Of a DNA stretch of 26,507 bases, positions 8,298 to 19,242 are shown in pieces. Under the pieces are notes generated by a model. It was not told the origin of the DNA. It did no database searches and saw only the letters and a program-made list of their open reading frames with translations. Origin of the DNA: Taibaiella sp. (GTDB taxonomy: Bacteria > Bacteroidota > Bacteroidia > Chitinophagales > Chitinophagaceae); NCBI GenBank assembly GCA_019739295.1, contig JAHHDV010000020.1:1-26507 (forward strand). The letters are read 5' to 3'. A program made the translations under genes and the position numbers. How positions within the stretch are numbered: position 1 is the stretch's first letter; each line of letters opens with the position of its first letter.

Positions 8298-10564
8298 TTA
8301 CCGGACGAGGGTAAGGTCTCCCCTTTTGTGGAACATGCTCCGGTCATAGCACACCCCCTGCACCGTGTAGAAATATACACCGGCATCAGCAGAAATCCGG
8401 TCCTCACCATAATATGTCCCGTCCCAGGTATCCTCAGGCTTATACCCAATAAAAATCCGCTCACCCCAACGGTTGAAGATCTCTAAACGAAACGATTCCG
8501 GATTGCCATATGTCACAACGCCAAAACGATCATTCAACCCATCTCCGTTAGGCGAAAAAGCCGTAGGTACCAAAACCTCACAACAAACCTCAGCCTGAAC
8601 AGATACAACTGCTGAATCAACACAACCGTGCTCATCTGTCGCCAGAACTATATATTCATAAACACGGTCCGGTACGATCACCTCAAGCTCCGACCCGCGA
8701 CCCAGCAAATCATTGAACCTGTTGAAATAGGCATAACTGTAACCGCCAATCGCCTGCAACGTAACCGTATCATAAACACATAAAGGATCACTATCTGTCG
8801 TATAATCAAGATCTACAACCATATCCGCATTGAAAATAGATATATCCGAAGTATCCACAACCGCATCACACCCACTCCACGGAATAAATACAGTAGCCAG
8901 GTAAGACAAAGAAGTATCCGGACGAACATAAACAACAGGATCACTCAGAGACGGACTTAATACATAATCTGGGGACCACACCAGGTAATCATAATAATTG
9001 CTCTTCGCATCCAAACGTACCGTCTCTCCTCTGCAGATAACCGCATCCTCAGGAAAAACAGAAACATACACAGAATCCAAAATACTGATCGTATCCGAAA
9101 GGATCGTCAATGCTACGGGATTGTTCGGACAGCCTACCGTATCCAGTACCTTAAGCGAAACAGTCCTGAGCATTTTCAGGTCGGAAAGAACCTGGGGACG
9201 TATATACACATCTACATAAGAAGACCCGGAAGGAATCGTCACATGATCAGGAATCCACTCATAATCCGTACCGTTCACACCAGTACCCTCTATAATATAA
9301 TGAACCGTCTGGTCCACATCCGCATCAGGACGCTTGATCCAGGAACCACGCAGGAGCACAACCCCGGATACAGGAATACAAACCCGTCGAGGCCAGACCA
9401 GGAGCGTAGGTCTCTATCACAATATTAGACCCCATATTCACATTCGTATTCACCGCTATCGATGCACCTATCCCTATCCACACAAAGCCGGAAGAAAAGG
9501 TAACAACTCCTGCTTCAAAGTCACATCCTGATCCCAGCTCATTGGGTTCATTGATACCGTAGACGCTGGTAGTACCAAAATTTACACCATATATTTTATC
9601 GTTGGTGGCCAGTCTCAATGTGGAGATTCCCGCTGTGGAAGAAACAGTATACAGACTCGCCTCCACGGCGTCCTCATCCGGAAAATCGGTCAGGTCATAC
9701 TGGTACAGTGATAAGAATTCATTATTGATGTACAAAACCTGGCTATTGGGAGAGAAACCAATCACCATAGCCCATAGATCCGTTCGAGCATGATAAAATC
9801 GGATACCTCACCGGTACCGACATCAAAAGAGGCCACTCTCCACTCTGTCTGATCCAGGATAGTCCCGCATTCGGCGATATAATCTTGCTCCCGTCCGGGA
9901 GATATCTTGATCTCCCCTGTGATGCCGCAATTACTTGCCCCTGAAGAGATGACCGGGGGCTCTATCCCCTCCTGCCGTGATCCGGTAGCTATGGTAATAG
10001 GCATTCTCGACTCATAATTGTAGGTCACCAGCCAGGAGCCGCACCCCCCGTCATTGACCACCACCATCTTCTCTCCCATAAAGCTGTCCAGCACGATGTT
10101 CTTCTCCGTACTGATCACATCTCCCGAGGCCGCCATCCAGGCTCATATCTATGATATTGTACCGCAGGTAACCTATGGTACGTTCTTCACCAGGGATTCT
10201 TTTCTAGAATTCTCCAGGGTAAAGAGATAATACAGGCTGTCGCTGCCGGGGTATTTGCTGATCGCCACACTTTGCGTGCCTGAGCCATCATGTCCCAGGA
10301 TACCCGTTCCGTTCGGCATGAGCTCATGATCTTTATTCCAGGCCTGCTGACCGGTACTATAAAATAACAGATCTCCGCCTGAATCGGCAATGGATGCCGT
10401 TCCTTCGTTAGCCGATATCATAAATCCTGATAAGGCAACCGGCGCTCCGGAGTTCAGGTCCAGGGCTACATTGAACCCGAAAGCCCAGATATTATCCTCT
10501 GCCTGGGCCCGGACAAACAAGGTGAAAGAAGGATCAATAAACATATAAGTAAAGAATTCCGCAT
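8298..10564 (-). pseudogene. P1: type I secreted T9SS-sorted protein, heavily frameshifted as written
   Basis: The leftmost array member and last in the direction of transcription. The ATG at 10564 opens a signal peptide MRNSLLICLLILLSPCL. A base missing near 10516 then throws the frame off before the AQAEDNIWAFG sequence shared by all copies. Further breaks occur near 10180-10210 and 10125, near 9768 and near 9345, and there are compensated shifts around 9975-10010 and 9855-9900. Rejoined, it gives a repeat module, the CIRGCAPAWF motif, a Calx-beta-like domain (VNGTDYEWIPDHVTIPSGSS), an Ig-like stretch and a C-terminal sorting domain (LVPTAFSPNGDGLNDRFGV, then FNRWGERIF, ending KRGDLTLVR). 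The C-terminal 353 residues (9359 to 8298) are one intact frame. It may be a decayed copy or a poor consensus; the clustering of indels in the left copy edge does not decide this. Confidence 0.75.
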
Positions 10565-10689
10565 GATTTATAACAAATATTTTATACTCAAAAAAAGTAA
10601 TAAATATTAAGCCATTACCCACACTGACAGTATCCTAAAATGCTGAAACTATCTTATCACTGGAAAGCATCAAAAAATTCAATCCCTTT
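10565..10689 (-). repeat. Inter-gene spacer P2-P1, homologous to the P7-P6 spacer
   Basis: Nearly collinear with 23873-23999, sharing CACTGACAGTATCCTAAAAT and ACTATCTTATCACTGGAA, with the same hairpin position. The repeated unit in the array therefore includes the spacer, not only the coding sequence. No gene is seen here. Confidence 0.75.
10590..10618 (-). terminator. Terminator-like hairpin in the P1 leader
   Basis: On the minus strand GTAAT(G) pairs with (T)ATTAC and is followed by seven T. It ends 25 bases before the P1 start codon, so it lies between P2 and P1 but very close to P1. The stem is weak (5 bp plus a G-T pair). Confidence 0.4.
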
Positions 10690-12490
10690 TTACCTGATCA
10701 GGGTCACATTACCCTGGAGATGAATTTTCTGTCCGTCGGTAAGGATCCCTTCAATGATATATACATACACCCCCATCGGCTGAGTTTCCCATCGTAACGG
10801 CCATCCCAGCCTTCCTCTATGTCTGAGGTCTCAAACACTTTCACGCCCCAGCGGTCATACACTTCAAAACGAGCCAGGCGGACTTCTCCCCGCTTCAAAA
10901 TCCTGAAGATGCCATTTTTTGAAAATCCATTCCCCGGTACAAAGGCATTCGGTACCTCAAAGACATACCCGTTGTCTACCACAATGTCTATCGAATCCGT
11001 AAGGGTACAGCCATGCTCCGTCGTCGCCGTCACAAAGTAACGGGTCCGTACATAGGGACTGGCCCAGGGATTTGCAATGTTCACATCACTCAACCCTTCC
11101 GGTGGATACCAGCTGTAATAGCTGGCATTGCTCGCCACATCCATCTCATAAGCCTCTCCCGGGTAGATCTTCACTGAATCCGGCATATACAAACTGGCAT
11201 TTGGATAAACGCTAACATTCACATACTGCGTATCCATACAACCCTCCGTATACCCGATCACCATATATTCAACAGATTCATCCGGATTCGCCACAGGATT
11301 GGATATGCTGTCATCAGACAGGCCCGTACCAGGGATCCATACATAAGAATCCGCATTCGATGCCTCCAGATGAACCATCCCGGGAGGACAATACCCCGTG
11401 TCCGTAACATTGAGAAGCACGCTCCGCTTTGGAACCACCGTAAGCAATACCGTATCCCGGCTGCTGCATCCTATAGGAGTACGCACCTCAAGGATCAGCT
11501 CCTCCGAGGCCGTATAAGACGTAAACCAGGGATTCTTAACGCCTCCATCCGACAGGAACGTGGATGGGGTCCATTCATAAGTATAAAACTCATAATCATC
11601 CGGTATCACTCCCGCAAACAACTGGTAGGGAACACCCCCGCATATTGTATCATCAGGACCCGCATTCACCTCCGGTACCGGCTGAAGATCAATATAAAAA
11701 CTGTCTGTCATATCATCACAGCCCTCACGGGATGCCGTGATCGTTACCCAGCCGCTCGCCTCAGGAGTGATGGAGCTGTTCGCCTGGTGGGGATCAGCTA
11801 TCCCCTCCTCAGGAGCCCAGTAATACGTGAAAAGAGGATGTCCTTCCACACTGACCGGTATGCTGATACCACTGCATAGAGAAGTATCATTGTTCACCAG
11901 GTCTATGCTGTTCGGGATCACCGATATCCGGATGGAATCCACCACATCACAATCTTCAGCACCCGAATTGACCGTAAGGTAATACGTCGTCGTCAGCTCA
12001 GGCGATAAGATCACATCCTTAGATGAAGGATCACTGACACCCGCTGCCGGAACCCACGAATAACTATAGTCCTCATCTGCTCCCGGGATATAAGGATGTA
12101 CCTCGTGTCCCTTTCCTAAACAGATCGTAGTGCTGGCTGGCATCTCCACCACAGGAACCTCCTTCACCTCCATATAAAAGGACCGGTAGAAGGGGTCACA
12201 GCCCGGGTAGTTCACTTTCAGGGTAACCGTACGCGACTCCGTAGCCTCTATCGTCGTCACTGGAGAGGCCGGATCTGCTATCCCCTCAGATGGCATCCAC
12301 TCATAAACATATCCCTCCACATCATCGGCAATCAAATCTACTACAGATCCGATACAGACCACCGTATCATTATTATGTACACTGATGTTCGAATCAGGCA
12401 TATCAATGTAATAGGTATCTACAGTCTGGATACAAACGCTCCCGTACCGAACCCAGTAGGTCCCCGAACCGTAGATCGTGCGCTCAAATG
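10690..12490 (-). repeat. Type II C-module, copy in P2
   Basis: About 1.8 kb closely similar at DNA level to 20862-22670 (P6) and 24000-25810 (P7). The right part (about 11660-12470) has only scattered substitutions against both other copies. Confidence 0.75.
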
Positions 12491-13700
12491 AAGAGCTCCC
12501 GTCATCCCATACATATACAGGATATCCCAAAGGGGCCGCCAATACCATACTGTCCTGGTAACATGCCAGTGTATCATAGATCTCTCCTATCGTGATATCC
12601 GCATTCTCATTCACGGGTATGGATGCACCTATCCCTATCCATACGGAACCGGAGGACAGCATAAGGGCACTCGCTTCAAAATCACAATCCGCTCCCAGTT
12701 CATTGGGATCATGGATCACCTCGATACTTGTGTTGTTAAAGTTTACACTATATATCTTGCCGTTGGTCGCCAGTCTCAAGGTCGATATACCTGCCGACGA
12801 AGAAACCGTATATTCACTGGCCGCTATAGTAGTTGCATCCGGATAACCGGTGAGATCATACTGGTACAGCTGGCTCATCTCGCTGTTGATATAAAGCACT
12901 TCACTATTGGGAGAAAAACCAACCCCGTAAGGCATCACCTGGTTGACCACGATAAAATCAGATACTTCACCGGTGCTGACATCAAAAGAGGCGATCTCTA
13001 TATTTGATTCAAAATCACCGGCGTTCACAATCTTGCTCCTGTCAGGAGATATTTTGATCTCCCCTATGATCCCACAGGGATTTTCACCATAAGAAATCAC
13101 GGGAGGTGCTATCCCGTCTTCCGTGATCCGGTAGCTGTGGTATGTGTTCTCACTATAATTATAGGTCACCAGCCAGTAGCCGCAGCCGTCATCATTGACC
13201 ACCACCATCTTCTCTCCCATAAAGCTGTCCAGGACGATGTTCTTCTCCGTAGTGATCACATCTCCCAGCCCACCGTCCAGAGACATATCGATGATATTAT
13301 ACCGCAAGTAACCTATGGTAGACCAGGGTATATTCTCATAATTTTCCAGGGTAAACAGGTAATACAGGCTGTCACTCCCGGGGTATTTGCTGATCACCAC
13401 GCTCTGGGTGCCCGAACCGCTATGCCCTAAGATTCCCGTACCGTTCGGCATCAGCTCATGATCTTTGTTCCAGGCTTGCTGACCTGCACTGTAGAACAAC
13501 AGGTTGCCATCCGAATCTGAAATAGCGGCTGTCCCCTCATTCGCAGCTGTCATAAAGCCTGATAATTCAACCGGGCTTCCCGAGTTGAGGTCCAGGGCCA
13601 CATTAAACCCGAAGGCCCAGATATTGTCCTCTGCCTGGGACCGGGCTGCCAAAGGTGAAATCAATAATAATAATAAAAATACAAGTACAGAATTCCGCAT
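10690..13700 (-). CDS. P2: type II secreted T9SS-sorted protein with PKD/SprB-like repeats, one frameshift at the end
   Basis: About 1003 residues once repaired. A signal peptide (MRNSVLVFLLLLLISPLAAR, then SQAEDN) leads into a propeller-like module (about 23-365: DNIWAFGFN, GNLLFYSAGQQ, EIKISPDRSKI, VGFSPNSEVLY). A short Ig-like domain (YPVYVWDDGSSSFERTIYGS) and about six repeats of 75-80 residues follow. Most repeats have C-x-G near the start (VVCIG, TICLG, SLCSG, TICGG) and a GC or DC near the end. The sorting domain begins FEVPNAFVPGN (about residue 913). A base is missing near 10784-10787 compared with P6, which ends the frame early at 10704. Restoring it gives QGNVTLIR and a stop at 10690. 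It is probably exported by Sec and then T9SS to the cell surface. Its role is unknown. Confidence 0.85.
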
Positions 13701-13718
13701 GATTTATTTATTAAACTT

Positions 13719-13750
13719 AAAAAAGCACAATGAATAGCAAGAAGCCATTC
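13719..13750 (-). terminator. Terminator-like hairpin in the P2 leader
   Basis: On the minus strand GAATGGC pairs with GCTATTC (one G-T pair) around the loop TTCTT, and a run of six T follows seven bases later. It ends 18 bases before the P2 start codon. The gap between stem and T run makes it a weaker candidate. Confidence 0.35.
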
Positions 13751-13805
13751 CTTCAAAATACTACAAACTACAGGAAAACACTAAAATGATTTTTCCATCT
13801 CCCTC

Positions 13806-14561
13806 CCGCTACCGGACCAGGGTAAGATCTCCCCTCTTCCGGAAAAGATCCCCGCCATAGCACAGCCCTTTAACCGTGTAGAAATATACACCCGCATCAG
13901 CAGGGGTACCTTCCTCATAGGTGCCATCCCACGTATCTTCAGGCTTATAGCTGATGAACACTCGCTCGCCCCACCTGTTGAAGATCTCAAGACGGAACTC
14001 TTCCGGATGACCATCCGTCACCACGCCAAAACGGTCATTCACACCATCTCCGTTAGGTGAAAAAGCATTGGGAATCAATACCTCACAGCACGGCTCCGCC
14101 TGAACCGAAACAACAGCAGAATCCAGACAGCCCCGCTCATCCAAAGCCAGAACAATATATTCATAATAACGGTCGGGAACGATCACATCCAGTACCGAAT
14201 CACTACCCAGCACATCATTGAACCGGTTGAAATAAGTATAGCTGTAGCCCCCGTTCGCCTTCAGCGTGATCGTGTCATAGATACAGATGGGATCACTATA
14301 GGCCGTATAATCAAGGTTGACAACCATCGTCTCGTTGGATATGGAGATCACAGAAATATCCTCCTCTACATCACACCCGCTCCAGGGAACATTAATAGTT
14401 GCTGTATACGAAACAGATGCATCAGGCCTCACATAAACTACAGGAACATCCGGAGACGGATCCAAAGCTGCATCCGGGGACCAGATCAGGTAATCCTCAT
14501 AATTGGTCTCTGCCTTCAGCATAACCGTCTCACCCTTACAGATACTCGTATCACCGGGAAC
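13806..14561 (-). repeat. 756-bp block identical to 18487-19242
   Basis: Read line by line, the 3' end of P3 and of P5 match without a difference over this span (offset 4681). The first mismatch is at 14562/19243 (A against G). The block covers the sorting domain and the Ig-like stretch. Confidence 0.85.
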
Positions 14562-16047
14562 AACCGATACATAGATAGAATCCAGGATCACGACCGTATC
14601 CGACAGGATCGTCAAGGGTATCGGGTTATTCGAACAGCCTACCGTATCCAGTATCTTCAGCGATACGGTCCTGAGCACCTTCAGGTCGGGAAGAACCTGG
14701 GGACGTATATAGATATCCGCATAGGATGATCCTGCGGGAATGGTCACCTGATCCGGTATCCACTCGTAATCCGTCCCGTTCACACCCGTTCCTTCGATAA
14801 GATAATGAACGGTCTGCTCCTCCTCCAAATCTGTATCGGGCCGCATGATCCTGAAACGGGCAGAAGCACATCCCCGGATGCAAGAGGGCTCCCCGGTTGC
14901 TGCCAATCCCGGGGCATAGGTCTCTATGGATAGATCTGAACCCATATTTGCATTTTGATTCACTGCTATAGATGCACCTATCCCTATCCATACGGAACCG
15001 GAGGACAGCATAAGGGCATCCGCTTCAAAATCACAACCCGCTCCCAGCTCATTGGGATCATGGATCACCTCGATACTTGTGGTAAAGAAATTCACACTAT
15101 AGATCTTGCCATTGGTCGCCAGTCTCAAGGTCGATATGCCTGCCGAAGAAGAAACCGTATATTCACTGGCCGCTACGGTAGCTTCAACAGGATAACCGGT
15201 CAGGTCATACTGCAACAGCTGGCTGCCCTCTGTGTTGATGTACAATACTTCACTGTTGGGAGAAAAACCAACCCCGTAAGGCATCACCTGGTTGACCACG
15301 ATAAAATCAGACACCTCCCCGGTACTCACATCAAAAGAGGCGATCTCTATATTTGATTCAAAATCACCGGCATTCACGATCTTGCTGCCATCGGGAGATA
15401 TTTTGATCTCTCCTATGATCCCACAGGGATTTTCACCGGGCGATATGACCGGAGGCTCTATCCCCTCTTCCGTGATCCGGTAGCTGTGGTAAGCACTCGT
15501 CTCCCAATTATAGGTCACCAGCCAGTAGCCGCAGCCGTCATCATTGACCACCACCATCTTCTCTCCCATAAAGCTGTCCATCAATATATTCTTCTCCGTA
15601 CTGATCACATCTCCTAAGCCGCCATCCAAAGACATATCGATGATATTATACCTCAAGTAACCTATGGTGGACCAGGGTATATTCTCATAATTTTCCAGGG
15701 TAAACAGGTAATACAGGCTGTCGCTGCCGGGGTATTTGCTGATCACCACGCTCTGGGTACCCGAACCCTCGTGCCCCAGGATACCGGTACCGTTCGGCAT
15801 GAGCTCATGATCTTTGTTCCAGACTTGCTGACCTGCACTGTAGAACAACAGGTTGCCGTCCGCATCTGAAATAGCGGCTGTCCCTTCATTCGCAGATGTC
15901 ATAAAGCCTGATAATTCAACCGGGCTTCCCGAGTTGAGGTCCAGGGCCACGTTAAACCCGAATGCCCAGATATTGTCCTCTGCCTGGGCCCGGACAAGAC
16001 AAGTGGAAAGAATCATCAATAAGACTACAAGGGTTGATTTTTTTCAT
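13809..16047 (-). CDS. P3: type I secreted T9SS-sorted protein, frameshift in a poly-A run at the start
   Basis: An intact frame runs from about 16019 to 13809. The natural start is the ATG at 16047: ATG followed by seven A. Removing one A gives MKKSTLVVLLMILSTCLVRA, a proper signal peptide like that of P4, and a product of 745 residues, close to the 746-747 of P4 and P5. Order: signal peptide; propeller-like module to about residue 360, close to that of P2 at DNA level; SIETYAPGL and CIRGCASARF; Calx-beta-like domain (VNGTDYEWIPDQVTIPAGSS); Ig-like stretch with SICKGETV and WSGCDV; sorting domain from about residue 654 (LIPNAFSPNGDGVNDRFGV), ending KRGDLTLVR. Its last 756 bases of coding sequence are identical to those of P5. 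Function unknown, surface location inferred. Confidence 0.87.
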
Positions 16048-16146
16048 TATTTATTTAAAATTTAATTTTATAAAAATTGATTGTATGATACAGGATAATA
16101 ATAATCCGGGGACCTCCTCCTATCATGTCCTCAGGTCTCCTCCCTG

Positions 16147-18390
16147 CTACCTGACTAAGGTCAGGTCTCCCCTTTTGATAAATACACGCTGATCATAACA
16201 TACTCCCCTCACCTTGTAGAAATATACGCCAGCATCAGCAGGTGTTCCTTCCTCATCCGTACCATCCCAGGTATTATCAGGCTTGTAGCTGATAAATACA
16301 CGTTCACCCCACCTGTTGAAGATCTCAAGACGGAAATCTTCCGGATATACATCCGTCAACACACCAAAACGATCATTGAGACCATCCCCGTTAGGAGAAA
16401 AAGCATTAGGTATCATCAGCACCTCACAGCATAGCTCTGCCCGGACCTGAATAAACGCAGAATCCATACAGCCGTTCTCATCTGTCGCCAGAACTATATA
16501 TTCATTATAACGATAAGGTACGGCCACTTCAAGATTTGAACTGCCTCTTCCCAGCTCTTCATTGAACCGGTTCAGGAAGATATAACTGTACCCTCCGTCT
16601 GCGATCAGCATGACCGTATCATATACACACACAGGATCATTATACACTTCATAATTTAGCTTTACTTCCATAGTCTCATTGTATATGGAAATATCCGAAT
16701 TATCCTCTTCTGTAGCACATCCGCTCCATGGAACATTGATTGTCGCTAAGTAGGATATAGGCATTTCAGGAGTGACAAAAACAACAGGAGCATTCGGGGA
16801 TGGCTGCAAATTCTGGTCAGGAGCCCAGCTCACGTAGTCCTCATAGTTGGTCTCGGCTTGAAGCCTGATGGTTTCACCCCTGCAGATATGCGCATCTTCA
16901 GGAAACACCGATATATAGATCGAATCAAGGATCACGATGGTATCCGACAGGATCGCCACAAGTGCGGGATTATTGGAACAGACTAATGTATCCAGAATCT
17001 TAAGTGAAACAGTCCTGAGCACCTGGAGATCGGAAAGAACCTGGGGACGTATATAGATATCCGCATAAGAAGATCCCGAAGGAATCGTTACATTATCAGG
17101 GATCCACTCATAATCCGTACCGTTCACACCCGTTCCTTCGATAAGATAATGAACGGTCTGCTCCTCCTCCAAATCCGTATCAGGCCGCATGATCCTGAAA
17201 CGGGCAGGAGCACATCCGCGAATACATGAATACAAACCCGTCGACGCCAGGCCGGGAGCATAGGTCTCTATCGAAAGATCACTATTCCTACTCAAGTTCG
17301 TATTCACTGCTACAGATGAACCTAAACCAAAAACGACACTTCCAGATGAAAGTGTAAAAGCACTTGTCTCCAGACTACTAGCCGCGCCCAGCTCATCAGG
17401 ATTATGGATTGCATAAATATCCGATGAAAAGGTACTGGGGAAGTATAGCTTCCCATTGGTTCCCAGCCGGAAGGCGGATAAAGCTACCCCCGAAGAATGT
17501 GTATACTCACTGGCTGCTACTTCATCTCCATCCGGGAAACTGCTCAGGTCATACTGGTAGAGATATCCATTATTAATGTACAATACCTGGCTGTTGGGCG
17601 AAAAACCTGCTCCATAAGGACTCATATGGTTCAGCAGGATAAAATCGGAAACGCTTCCGGTAGCGATATCAAAAAAGGCAACCTCTACATCTCCTTCTAT
17701 GAATGCCGCATTGGCTATCTTGCTCCCGTCCGGGGATATTTTGATCTCGCCTACAATGCCACAATCATTTTCGCCTGGAGAGATAACAGGAGGTTCTATT
17801 CCATCTACCGTGATCCTGTAGCTGTGGTAAGCACGCGTCTCGTAATTATAGGTCACCAGCCAGTAGCCGCAGCCGTCATCACTGACCACCACCATCTTCT
17901 CCCCCATGAAGCTGTCCAGGACAATGTTCTTCTCTGTAGTGATCACATCTCCCTTCCCACCGTCCAGAGACATATCTATAATGTTATACCGCAGATAGCC
18001 TATGGTGCTTTCTTCAACGGTTATTTTTTCTAAATTCTCTAATGTAAATAAATAGTACAGTCTGTCTCTGCCGGGATATTTACAGATCGCCGTACTTTGT
18101 GTTCCGGAACCATCATGCCCTAATATGCCGCTGCCATTAGGCATAAGGTTGTGATCCCTGTTCCAGACCTGCTGCCCTGCACTGTAAAACAACAGCCCCC
18201 CGGATAAATCTGAAATGGCAGCTGTACCTTCAATCACATGGGTCATAAAGCCCGATAAGGAAACAGGAGACCCCGAGTTCAGGTCTAAAGCCGCATTCGA
18301 CCCGAATGCCCAGATATTGTCCTCTGCCTGGGCCCGGACAAGACAGGGGGAAAGAAGAATCAACAAAACCACAAGTACAGATTTCTTCAT
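16147..18390 (-). CDS. P4: type I secreted T9SS-sorted protein, intact
   Basis: 747 residues in one frame. The signal peptide is MKKSVLVVLLILLSPCLVRA, followed by the shared QAEDNIWAFG start. The propeller-like module (to about residue 365) belongs with P5 rather than P2/P3: it has AFRLGTNGKLYFPSTF, NPDELGAASSLETS and SGSVVFGLGSSVAVN. Then come YAPGLASTGLYSCIRGCAPA, a Calx-beta-like domain (GTGVNGTDYEWIPDNVTIP), an Ig-like stretch (HICRGETIRLQAE, WSGCATEED) and the sorting domain (MIPNAFSPNGDGLNDRFGV, FNRWGERVF, DNTWDGT, AGVYFYKV, KRGDLTLVR). It is the most divergent of the type I C-termini, with no long identical block seen to the others, so it is a useful reference copy. Confidence 0.9.
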   Translation of the reverse strand: MKKSVLVVLLILLSPCLVRAQAEDNIWAFGSNAALDLNSGSPVSLSGFMTHVIEGTAAISDLSGGLLFYSAGQQVWNRDHNLMPNGSGILGHDGSGTQSTAICKYPGRDRLYYLFTLENLEKITVEESTIGYLRYNIIDMSLDGGKGDVITTEKNIVLDSFMGEKMVVVSDDGCGYWLVTYNYETRAYHSYRITVDGIEPPVISPGENDCGIVGEIKISPDGSKIANAAFIEGDVEVAFFDIATGSVSDFILLNHMSPYGAGFSPNSQVLYINNGYLYQYDLSSFPDGDEVAASEYTHSSGVALSAFRLGTNGKLYFPSTFSSDIYAIHNPDELGAASSLETSAFTLSSGSVVFGLGSSVAVNTNLSRNSDLSIETYAPGLASTGLYSCIRGCAPARFRIMRPDTDLEEEQTVHYLIEGTGVNGTDYEWIPDNVTIPSGSSYADIYIRPQVLSDLQVLRTVSLKILDTLVCSNNPALVAILSDTIVILDSIYISVFPEDAHICRGETIRLQAETNYEDYVSWAPDQNLQPSPNAPVVFVTPEMPISYLATINVPWSGCATEEDNSDISIYNETMEVKLNYEVYNDPVCVYDTVMLIADGGYSYIFLNRFNEELGRGSSNLEVAVPYRYNEYIVLATDENGCMDSAFIQVRAELCCEVLMIPNAFSPNGDGLNDRFGVLTDVYPEDFRLEIFNRWGERVFISYKPDNTWDGTDEEGTPADAGVYFYKVRGVCYDQRVFIKRGDLTLVR

Positions 18391-18453
18391 TATCTAGTTA
18401 AACATATTCATCAGAAATTGAATGCATGATACAGGATCTGATCATAATCCGGT

Positions 18454-18478
18454 AACCTTGTCATACCATGCCCCAAGG
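18454..18478 (-). other. Inverted repeat just downstream of P5
   Basis: ACCTTG and CAAGGT form a 6-bp perfect stem with a 13-base loop, starting about 12 bases after the P5 stop codon on the minus strand. No T run follows, so it may be an RNA-stabilising hairpin or chance. Confidence 0.25.
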
Positions 18479-18486
18479 TCCCCATA

Positions 18487-19242
18487 CCGCTACCGGACCA
18501 GGGTAAGATCTCCCCTCTTCCGGAAAAGATCCCCGCCATAGCACAGCCCTTTAACCGTGTAGAAATATACACCCGCATCAGCAGGGGTACCTTCCTCATA
18601 GGTGCCATCCCACGTATCTTCAGGCTTATAGCTGATGAACACTCGCTCGCCCCACCTGTTGAAGATCTCAAGACGGAACTCTTCCGGATGACCATCCGTC
18701 ACCACGCCAAAACGGTCATTCACACCATCTCCGTTAGGTGAAAAAGCATTGGGAATCAATACCTCACAGCACGGCTCCGCCTGAACCGAAACAACAGCAG
18801 AATCCAGACAGCCCCGCTCATCCAAAGCCAGAACAATATATTCATAATAACGGTCGGGAACGATCACATCCAGTACCGAATCACTACCCAGCACATCATT
18901 GAACCGGTTGAAATAAGTATAGCTGTAGCCCCCGTTCGCCTTCAGCGTGATCGTGTCATAGATACAGATGGGATCACTATAGGCCGTATAATCAAGGTTG
19001 ACAACCATCGTCTCGTTGGATATGGAGATCACAGAAATATCCTCCTCTACATCACACCCGCTCCAGGGAACATTAATAGTTGCTGTATACGAAACAGATG
19101 CATCAGGCCTCACATAAACTACAGGAACATCCGGAGACGGATCCAAAGCTGCATCCGGGGACCAGATCAGGTAATCCTCATAATTGGTCTCTGCCTTCAG
19201 CATAACCGTCTCACCCTTACAGATACTCGTATCACCGGGAAC
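18487..19242 (-). repeat. 756-bp block identical to 13806-14561
   Basis: Second copy of the identical block shared by the 3' ends of P3 and P5. Upstream of it the two genes stay similar but with scattered differences, including AAAATCAAGATCTT against GGATCACGACCGT. Confidence 0.85.
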
